In this document: piece after piece, positions 55,939 to 64,000 of the stretch
Layout of the letters: each line of letters starts with the position of its first letter
How positions within the stretch are numbered: position 1 is the stretch's first letter
Assembly: GCA_032622095.1 (NCBI GenBank)
Contig: CP136065.1
Span: 35,622,732-35,686,731 of the forward strand
Length of the DNA: 64,000 bases
DNA from: Siphonodentalium dalli
Taxonomy: Eukaryota > Mollusca > Scaphopoda > Gadilida > Siphonodentaliidae
Reading direction: 5' to 3'
Translations under genes and position numbers: made by a program
Notes under the pieces: generated by a model
What the model was told of the DNA's origin: nothing
What the model saw: the letters and a program-made list of their open reading frames with translations, nothing else
The model's database searches: none

Positions 55939-57441
55939 ATGTCGTCCGCTGTGTTCTGTGAGCTTGACTCCCGACCATTTGATTCGTTCTGTGGCACCCA
56001 CTTTATACCATGCTGTGCATCGTGCCATGAAATCGCCTATCCCGAATGTAAACTCGAAGAGCTGTCGAAGGCTGCAGCAAAAATGAAAGCGGATGTCCAA
56101 AAATACGAATCGTGTCTTGATAAGTTAATCTCAAAAGCAAAAGAGGTGAAGGAATCTGTTCCCGGTTGGTTAACCAAGCAGGACGGACGAGAGAAGGATA
56201 TGGTAACGGAGATACAGACTTTATTTTCTAAGATTCGCCGAGTCGTTGATGAATGCGAGCAGAAAACGATCAATGGTGTTAGGGAGACTATGTCAAAGCA
56301 CAAATTATCAGCACGAAGTATGGATAAGATAGTAAATGTTCTGTCCGAACTGAAGCAAGAACAAGTATTGGCAGTAGAGCTAGGGCATGAGTTGGAGTCA
56401 GGTTCTAGCGAGGGGGCCGCGGTGATAAATTCGGGAAGAGATGACGCTCCTGTCGTTTCTGAAAATGTATCTTCTGAGGAATCGACGGCACAAAGAGCCA
56501 GACCCATTAGCGATCGCGCAATAAAGCTCCGTCAGGCGATATCCAAGTCAGAACGCCTTATCAGCGATTATGAAGACTTATCGCCGATAGATTACGAAGT
56601 CATCACCAACAAAGGAATTCTGGATACTGTACAGAATATTTTGAAAGATTCCTTTAATATCCATATTTGTGAGAAGCCTATCATACAATTAGTCAAGGAA
56701 TTGGACTTTTCGTGCGGAGGACATTCATCTGTCATGGCATTTCTCAACAGGAGTCCGAAGTCGGACATGATTGTTGCGTCCTCCGGTAAATACAGACTCA
56801 GTATGGTAACCCAAAGTGGCGAAACCACCAAGTCTGTTGCCCTCAAGAACGCTATCCGACCATATGGTGTATGTCTTATGAATGATCGCATCTACGTAAC
56901 GGATGCGCTTAATCAGATATCGATATATCAAACATCAGATCTCAGTCACCAAGCATCGTTTCCTGTATCCGGAGGGTGTGCAGGCATCGACGCCGTCGGC
57001 GACAGATTAGTCGTTGCATGTTTCACGGATCGCTGCGTGCGTGCTCTATCAACGAGCGGTGGCGTCATTTCTCAGTCGACATATTCCTTCAAGCATCCAT
57101 GGGGGTTGGCTGTATGTCCAGAGGCCGACGGGGTGTTTGTGATGGATAATACAGCATATAAGGTTGTAGTTTTGTCCCCAGATCTCACGACACATCTCAG
57201 AACAATACCGTGTGGTGGGTCTAATCCAATGGATGTGTGTGTTTTTGGAGCCAACATTTACGTCTGCAACTACAGCAGTAATGAAGTGATGGAACTGAGC
57301 CGTGACGGACAGCGTAGTCGCTCAGTAATATCAGTAACAAGTCCAGTCGGAATATGTGTCAACACCGCCAGAATGTGCTTCGTGGTTTCAAATAATAACT
57401 CCAATATTACATCATACATTCCGCGGATGCAAAATGTCTAG
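55939..57441 (+). CDS. B-box/coiled-coil/NHL-repeat protein (TRIM-like without RING), paralog 2
   Basis: 500 residues, colinear with paralog 1 at roughly 80-85 percent identity by eye. Same B-box-like Cys/His set (CELD...FCGTHFIPCCASCHEIAYPEC), coiled coil and NHL propeller (GVCLMNDRIYVTD, GLAVCPEADGVFVMD, DVCVFGANIYVCN). Differences are unevenly spread: about 12 in the first 150 residues against about 23 in the roughly 67-residue linker. One two-residue deletion near residue 250. The C-terminus is extended by RMQNV because CGG stands where paralog 1 has TGA. No frameshift or nonsense change, so both copies look functional. Likely cytoplasmic, with innate-immune or RNA-regulatory roles as for related invertebrate TRIM-like families, which is inference. 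Confidence 0.88.
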   Translation: MSSAVFCELDSRPFDSFCGTHFIPCCASCHEIAYPECKLEELSKAAAKMKADVQKYESCLDKLISKAKEVKESVPGWLTKQDGREKDMVTEIQTLFSKIRRVVDECEQKTINGVRETMSKHKLSARSMDKIVNVLSELKQEQVLAVELGHELESGSSEGAAVINSGRDDAPVVSENVSSEESTAQRARPISDRAIKLRQAISKSERLISDYEDLSPIDYEVITNKGILDTVQNILKDSFNIHICEKPIIQLVKELDFSCGGHSSVMAFLNRSPKSDMIVASSGKYRLSMVTQSGETTKSVALKNAIRPYGVCLMNDRIYVTDALNQISIYQTSDLSHQASFPVSGGCAGIDAVGDRLVVACFTDRCVRALSTSGGVISQSTYSFKHPWGLAVCPEADGVFVMDNTAYKVVVLSPDLTTHLRTIPCGGSNPMDVCVFGANIYVCNYSSNEVMELSRDGQRSRSVISVTSPVGICVNTARMCFVVSNNNSNITSYIPRMQNV

Positions 57442-57479
57442 AGAAGTTCCCGTATACATGTAAGTTGATGGTTCTTCAG

Positions 57480-58110
57480 AATGTGATTAGAACTGCTGTG
57501 AAAGCTAAAAATTAATATAAATATAACTAAAAAGATAAAAGGTTATTCTAAACTAAATTTTACATTATCAAATGCTTTACATGAGATTGTCCAATGTTAC
57601 AAATAGTCCAATACCTCGGTTATATATTTTACTATACTAGCAGTTTACAACATGATGTTAACATATGGCTGATACAACTCTTAAATCTATTTTCTCACTT
57701 AAATCTAAATTTTTGGAATTCAAAACATCTAATACAGAATTAGCTAATAAACTTTTTGAAACCCTCATCAGACACATTATAATTTATGGATCTGAATTTT
57801 GGATAGGAGATTACACCGAGAAGGGCTCGATCAGACACATTATTACTTATGGATCTGAAGTTTGGATATTACACTGAGAAGGGCTCGATCAGACACATTG
57901 TAACTTATTGATCTGAAGCTATATTATTACACTGAGAAGTGCTTGATCAAAGATTCAACGGTTTTTGAAAAGATTAACATCAGCTTTTGTAAATTCGTAA
58001 AAGGTATAAATCGAAATTCTACCAACATTTTAAGTCTGTGTGAACATGGCAGAAAACCCATTTATATTACTATCTAGAAACTTCCATTGGATATTATCTA
58101 TGGCTTAAGT
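57480..58110 (+). pseudogene. Decayed LINE ORF2 fragment (unit 2 copy)
   Basis: Same relic as 40766-41320. Part remains open (57665-57877) with LIRHIIIYGSEFWI. A 60-bp segment RHIITYGSEVWI is triplicated (57770, 57830, 57890), unlike unit 1. Confidence 0.6.
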
Positions 58111-58439
58111 CGCTTCCATTTTTTCTAAAGGAGGCCTATGGAGTTGACCTGGAATAGTTCCTTGGTGAACATGCATAAATCTTGGTTCAGTGCAATTGAT
58201 ATTGCATTAACTATATCTGATTTGAATATTAATTCTTTGGATAGCAATAGCTTGGGAAAACTGATATAGATGACCATTACTCAAAGTCAATAATGAAACG
58301 ACTCAGTGATATTTCTCATAAAGATGAAGTATCAAACTGAAACTATATGGAAAAAATCATCATGTCAACACTGATGTCAACATGATTTGATAGATTGAAA
58401 ATAGCACTGACTTCTACTCCTATTTAGCCATATCCCGAT

Positions 58440-58560
58440 CATGAATCTGAATTCTCATTGGACAACTGATGCCAGCTTGACAATAATTGGCACTGTTTTG
58501 TCCAGAATGGGCAACACAAGAGTTGTTTCCTATGCTAGTCATAAAATGATGACAAGATTA
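58440..58560 (+). pseudogene. RNase H fragment of an LTR retrotransposon (unit 2 copy)
   Basis: Fragments DASLTIIGTVL and NTRVVSYASHK correspond to the gypsy RNase H motif. Better preserved than at 41630. Confidence 0.55.
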
Positions 58561-58842
58561 AAATGTTTATGAAAAAGTGAAATATAAACCTTATAAATAT
58601 GAGGATTGAACCATTTGAGATACTTGGAAATCTGCTCAACACAATGAACGCAAGATATATATGTGATTATCATTATATTCAGTGATGCATAGAAACTAGA
58701 ATGGTTTAAATATGAACTTAATGTGATTTATTCTCATATTGAGTCAAGAGTTCAGACTCCAAGCTAGCACTATTTTAGAACTGTAAATAGATACATATAC
58801 CGTAGTGCACATTCACTTCAATATCAATATATTGAGGATAAC

Positions 58843-58963
58843 TATGGTTTTTGAGTGAATACCATAATTAGTTCATGGGTGACTAGTAGGTCGCGAGTTG
58901 AAATTTGATATTTCCACTGCTAGTCATGAATGACATAATATGGGATTCACTCGAAACACCATA
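58843..58963. repeat. Palindrome, unit 2 copy with a partial arm deletion
   Basis: Same outer arms as 42064-42215, but about 30 bp of the left inner arm and centre (CAGTGAAATATCAATTTTC part) are gone. Confidence 0.8.
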
Positions 58964-59023
58964 TGTTCTATTTATTATATGCTTTAACCATGTCCACAAT
59001 TATTTTTAATATATTTATATTCC

Positions 59024-59602
59024 TTAAAGGGGTACTGTACGCCATTTTCATTAAATTTCCGGTGACAACAACGATCTAATATCGATAATATATAGAAACA
59101 TAAGTAATTTGAGTCGAAGATGTATTCTGTAAACGCTCAGGTTAATAGGCTATCTTAAAATTTAATAATTTAAAAGTTAATAATTTGATATAAATTGAAT
59201 TTATGACTGGAGCCATAAAATGGCGTCAATTAAATTACGAATTTGCGTAATCAAATAAAGTAAATGAGGGATACTGGCTTGTTAAACCGATCGCACACAC
59301 GATCGCTTAAAATATTATGATGATACGGGGAGAACACTCAAGCCACTCACTGACTAGCGACGATACAATAACTTAAATGATTATATGGGACGATTATACT
59401 TTTATTTGATTCATTTGGTTGAAAACTGTACAAAAATTACTCGACAACGACAATTTCTATTTTTGCATTCCGGTAAATTTGTCATCCGTAACACTACTTC
59501 GTACTCAACAGACTTTCAAATAATGAAAACAGTGTTACCTTATTCTCAGACTCGGAGACTATAGAAACCAACAACAACATTTGGCGTACAGTACCCCTTT
59601 AA
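59024..59602. mobile_element. TTAA-type MITE (AGGGGTACTGTACGCC), complete
   Basis: TIR AGGGGTACTGTACGCC and exact inverse, flanked by TTAA at 59024-59027 and 59599-59602. Unit 1 has the empty site at 42278. 571-bp interior without ORF. This is the structure of a non-autonomous piggyBac-like element. Confidence 0.93.
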
Positions 59603-60182
59603 CTGTTGGCAAATAATGTCCCACAAAGCGTACACAAAATTTCAGTTGAAATTGATTGTTGTTGTTCGCCAACTGATAGCCAACGAACCACTTTCAAATG
59701 GCGAGAAATTAGTTTTAAAGAAAATAGTTTCCACAAATAATCACTAAAAGCGACAAATAATTATGGACGGATACCTAATTAATATCCCAAAATAACAATA
59801 CGCTTGACATTCTAATAACGAAATAATAACATTACTTGGGTGTTTATACAGGAAGTTCCGTCGCGCATTGATATTCGTTCAGTATTATTCCGTGATTTTA
59901 CCCGAAGTAAGTGACAGCGAAGATATAATTTTTGAATAACAACATTATATCTTTACTGTCGGTCTAGACACTAAATACGACATCTACGTTGCGGCCATTT
60001 CCCACAATTCAACGGCAGAGGCGGCGTAAGCTACAAAAAAGTGGGGGGGGGGGGGCACCATTTAAAAATAATATACTACATGTATGAATTGAAAACTGTT
60101 CCATTGTGCACCAGCGCAAAGATTGTTTAGTGTGATGTTATTCGTGGCTACCATTATGAGGGTAGAGAATAAGAAAGAGTGT

Positions 60183-60749
60183 TTAACTCTTTCAGCGCCA
60201 GGGACCGATCTCATCGGTCCTAATTTACGGTCTGTAGAGTGCCAGGGTCGATCAGATCGGCCCTAAAAAAATAATATGTCAAGAAATGTTGTTAAAAATA
60301 GGAATTTTCGAAATTTGTTATTTTTGGTAAAATTTCGTTTTTTTGGGATGTAAAAGGGTTTGACATTGGTTTTACAAATGTAAACAGCAGGTATGTAGTC
60401 GTATAATTCTCATATGCTGCTTCAGTTGGCCGGAGGTAGTTAATGAATTCCTGTGTCGATTCTCATATGCTGCTTCAGTTGGCCCGATGTAGTTAATGAA
60501 TTCCAGTGTCGATTCTCATATGCTGCTTCAGTTGGCCCGATGTAGTTAATGAATTCCTGTGTCGATTCTCATATGGGCATGCTTAAGCATGCTATAGCGA
60601 ATTTAAAAACAAACTTGATAAGTCCTTAGGGGCATGTTAAAACTCAAAACTATCACCAAGTATTCATAGTAATAATTTTGATGCCCATGAAAAACGTAAG
60701 ATTCCCTGGCACTAAACCTACAAAATAAGCCTGGCACTGAAAGAGTTAA
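60183..60749. mobile_element. TTAA-type MITE nested in the hAT-like element
   Basis: TTAA at 60183-60186 and 60746-60749. TIR CTCTTTCAGCGCCAGG and inverse with one mismatch. A secondary inverted pair GACCGATCTCATCGGTC lies inside the left end. Confidence 0.88.
60407..60575. repeat. 53-bp repeats, three copies
   Basis: TTCTCATATGCTGCTTCAGT... starts at 60407, 60460 and 60513, with a partial fourth at 60566. Interior of the nested TTAA element. Confidence 0.92.
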
Positions 60750-61624
60750 ATGATGCTACTCTGCTACTCACTTATTTTTGCAGCCAATGTGTGATATATT
60801 CCAAAGATGACCGATGACGTTGATACAACTTCTAAAACCTGCATCCTTTGTCATAAATGTTATGATGAAATTAGTATACACTATACTGAATAATCCAATT
60901 CACTCCACATACGACAACCGTTGATATCGAAGAAACAATAATCACAAGTAACTTTGAATATTAAATAACACTATAATAATATATGTACACAAACACTTGC
61001 ATGTACACAGTAAACTTCATGTAGAAAATAATTATTCTAAATCTTCTTATTTCTCATTAATAACGAATTAGCTGAGTTGATAAAAATCCTAGTCAAGTTA
61101 TTCCAATGAATATTCAGCATCAACTGATATTGTATATAGCAAGTGATCTCATATCAGGAGTTTGACCACCTTGGCATGACATTGTATACCTGCCAAGGCC
61201 CATGTTTGCACTTTTATTGAAGACACTCAAATTTAAACCTTTGATTGGTATGATGAATGTGATTTTAATTAGACAAGTTGCTGTGCTCAAGACATGGCTA
61301 TAATGGTGCCCCCACAAGACATGAGCTCTACAAAGAACTCAAAGTCTGTAGTTAAATTCCCAGAGGGCTATTACTCAGACACAGTGTCAATACTGACCAA
61401 GGGATTAACTATCTATCTTGCTAGCTATGCATAGCCATATTGGCATAACTGATAAGATTAAACACATTTGTCTACTAATGGAATGTTTTCTTGGGAATAA
61501 AAATTATTTTCTACAATGTATTTCGTATTGGAAGATTATGTACCCATAATTGGGGGAAAAAGGTGGGGGGGGGGGGTGCACGTGCCCCCTGTGCCCCCCC
61601 GGCTCCGCCGCCCCTGTTCAACGG

Positions 61625-63870
61625 GGAAGCATATCATATAATGGCATACTCATTTCTTTAATGTTATTATTCCACCTTTTGTTATTATCTATATGTTTAT
61701 ACACTATTATGTATGGTTAGCTTTAATAAAGAATCTTGACTCGTGAATCTATGGTACCACATAGTCGGAATGTTCCACTACATCACACATTAGTTATGCA
61801 AATGACTTGTATTCGATGGACCATAACTAAATGCAGGGAGGGAAAACCATTTGACCGAACTCCACCCAGTTCAACATTTCTAAATTCCGCTCAGCACTTT
61901 ATCTGGACCATGCAGTTCAGCAGATTCCCCCCAAACTCATTTAACTGATGTTTAACGAAGATAGTCGGGTATAGGTTATGCATATGACTATTATTCAATG
62001 ACCCGTAACTAAATACCGGGAGGGATCGCCATTTGACCGACGTTCACCCCAGTTCAGCAGTTCAAATTCCCGATCAGTACTTTTTTGGGTACACTTCAGC
62101 AGATTCCACCGAACGCAGGTTTAACATATTTTTAACGAAGATAGTCTGGTATATGACGTTTTATCGACGAGACGAAATACAGGGAATGCAGACCATTTGA
62201 CCGACCTTCACCCCAGTTCAGCAGTTCAAAATCCCGATCAGCACTTTTTCAGGAACAGTTCAGAAGATTCTCACAAACTCAGTTTAACTGATTTTATCGA
62301 AGACAGTCGGGTGTAGGTTACGCAGATGACTTGTAGTTGATGTGCCATAACCAAATAAAGGGAGAGAACACCATTTGACCCACGTCCACATCAGAACAGC
62401 AGTTCAAAATCCCGTTCAGCACGTTATTGGGTACAGTTCAACAGATTCCACAGAACGCAGTTTAACCGATTTTTAACGAAAACAGTCGGGTATATGTTCT
62501 GCAAATGACTTGTTATTGATGGACCATAACGAATTGCATTTCTACAAGTGCCAGTGGACAATTAAGTGGGCTGGATCCCCTGTATCGCCCCGGTTCTCCA
62601 TGGCTCTTGGGGGTGCAAATAGAATTTCCCGGACTTTCCCAAGAATTTGCGTCTGGTTCGAGATTTCTGAAGTTGGAAATGTTTAGTTGAACACTGGCTC
62701 CCACAATGGAGCTACGTCCATGTCTGGGGTACTTGTTGAAACATTCGAATCAAAACGATGGGGTGTGAGATCCAGTTCCATCACTTTATTAGTGTGACTT
62801 GACGGCGCAGCAAGTTTATTACTTATTCGGGTCAATATGATCTGGGGGTCACTTTGACTAACCCACACCTTTCAGCGATTCACTACGACTATAACTCTGC
62901 TGTTAGTCACAGTGACTAAGTTACACCAAGAATAACTTCAATTAAATGATGCTTAATATTAATAGCTAAATATTAAATTTCCACTGCATCGCAGTACTAT
63001 TGGATCTGTAATTGAACGAATCTGATGGGAGAATATGATGGCATATACAAATTGCACTTTGAACTTTCCGAATTTAAATTGAAGAGGGCCCGCTCGTGCT
63101 TTTTACGATAAACATAATCTCAAAAGTTACCCATGCATGTACGATAATACGATTGTGTTGGGAAAATACATCGCGGATAACGATGTCGAGTGCTTCTGAG
63201 AGTTACGAAATTGGGAAATTCCAATTATACGAACTTTGGATCTTAGCCTGAATCAAGGTGATATGGGAGTTCAGTTGAAAATGTAAATGTATCTAGTTGC
63301 ACCCCGCACCCCGCCCCGCCCGACGACGGAGACACTCTATAGCCACGCCCCTGAATATGCAACAGGTGTAGACAGAAACAAAAACAGGCGTGTGATGTGC
63401 TGAACACTATAGTCATTTGCGATGTATTTTCTAAACCCAATTGTATTATCGAAACTTTTGCGATTAAGTTTACCGGCAAAAAGCCGGTAAACTTTTTTCC
63501 ACCTCCAGATCCGGAAAGTTCAAAGTTCAAACATATTTTTCATGGATATTTAGTTGCTCGACAAAACAGATTAAATATCAAACAAAACGTGAGTATCAGG
63601 CAATACATTTCCAGGTACCTCTCAACTTATTGAGGAAGAAGTCAGCGTATTATTTAAAGGCCTTAGATATTTACATGTAAGCTGTACATAACATTATAGG
63701 CTGGACATTGTATATAGTATTTATTAATAATATTATCTATGCCACGCCCCAGAATTGTGTACACGAAATAGAGTTAGTTCGATGTGTTGTCCTGCGCTTT
63801 GTCAACAATAATTAATGTCCATATAGGTATATAGTCACTGCGACATGTGACGATAGGTGTATTTATTTCT
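61625..63870. repeat. End of unit 2 and start of unit 3 (FB-like element copy 3)
   Basis: 61625-61790 matches 42700-42880. From about 61790 the sequence is 190-bp satellite (about four repeats to 62530), unique core (62715-63030) and right arm (about 63240-63870), parallel to units 1 and 2. Similarity stops at about 63870. Confidence 0.85.
63466..63494. other. Perfect 12-bp-arm hairpin created in copy 3
   Basis: AAGTTTACCGGC, AAAAA loop, GCCGGTAAACTT. The other two copies read AAGTTTACCGGCAAAAAGCAC here, so the right arm of the hairpin is new. Confidence 0.9.
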
Positions 63871-64000
63871 AATAGGGAATGCTCCAGACGGGAGACCAAC
63901 CACCCACCCATAACAAATAATATAAACACACAATGTAAACATCCGCTAGCACATGCGCAATATGAGACCTGACATGATATTTTACTACGAATGCAATGAT
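63871..64000. other. Sequence unlike units 1 and 2, nothing recognised
   Basis: From AGGGAATGCTCCAGACGGGAG on, no match to 27740 or 45810 was seen. Either the array ends here or another insertion begins. Confidence 0.5.

Larger units (their letters stand above)
60008..61624. mobile_element. hAT-like non-autonomous element with 8-bp target duplication
   Basis: Ends CAGAGGCGGCG (60016) and CGCCGCCCCTG (61616) form 11-bp TIRs with one mismatch. TTCAACGG is duplicated on both sides (60008-60015, 61617-61624) and single in unit 1 (42692-42699). Subterminal G-runs (60043-60055, 61564-61576). 1.6 kb without transposase. Confidence 0.95.
44100..61790. repeat. Tandem segmental duplication, unit 2
   Basis: See unit 1. 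Differs from it by the hAT-like element, two TTAA MITEs, a TIR insertion at 52533, a 1.5-kb insertion at 54180-55671, a LINE-bearing block at 47.3-49.6 kb and shorter minisatellites. At its right end (about 61790) sequence passes directly into the 190-bp satellite of unit 3. Confidence 0.85.

Noticed and set aside
1-64000. tRNA, rRNA or other structural RNA genes
   Set aside because: None recognised. The only tRNA-like match is the 19-nt primer-binding site.

Overview
This is an animal nuclear genome window with no prokaryotic features. It is AT-rich, sparse in host genes and packed with transposable elements and satellites. The repeat types (tandem repeats carrying GCCGCC motifs, L2-like LINE tails, short TTAA elements) and a RING-less B-box/coiled-coil/NHL gene pair suggest a lophotrochozoan, most likely a bivalve mollusc. 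That assignment is inference from sequence style only.

Left third (1-24 kb): the window opens inside an LTR retrotransposon on the minus strand. It has a 226-bp 5' LTR, a primer-binding site matching the 3' end of a tRNA-Leu, an unusual SGNH-hydrolase-like first ORF, gag, a canonical TTTAAAC slippery heptamer at the gag end, and an aspartic protease in the -1 frame that runs off the left edge. Next come a TTAA-flanked MITE and an apparently intact two-ORF LINE (3.5-7.74 kb). From 9.06 to 21.5 kb lies a decayed satellite of roughly 190-220 bp period. It is broken by a 7.7-kb element with 450-bp terminal inverted repeats (itself carrying nested elements, LINE fragments and perfect palindromes) and by two head-to-tail Helitron-like copies.

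Right two thirds (24.2-64 kb): this is a tandem segmental duplication with a period of about 18 kb. Two nearly complete units (about 24.2-43.9 and 44.1-61.8 kb) and the start of a third (61.8-63.87 kb) are present. Each full unit has, in order, a foldback-like long-TIR element with 190-bp satellite, a shared AT-rich block, a GCCGCC-type satellite, minisatellites, and one intact B-box/coiled-coil/NHL gene (38.34-39.83 and 55.94-57.44 kb), followed by relics of a LINE and of an LTR-element RNase H and a palindromic element. The units differ strongly in minisatellite length (40/50-bp array about 2.8 kb versus about one unit; 45-bp array 2.65 versus 0.7 kb; 30-bp array 0.85 kb versus none). They also differ in element insertions, so each unit supplies empty sites for the other. 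This exposes TTAA elements, a hAT-like element with 8-bp target duplications, and a palindromic insertion.

The only host genes I can support are the two paralogous B-box/NHL genes. Each has its coding region in one exon directly after a splice acceptor. Everything else with coding potential belongs to mobile elements. The very long open frames in the 45-bp satellite are a consequence of its length being a multiple of three.
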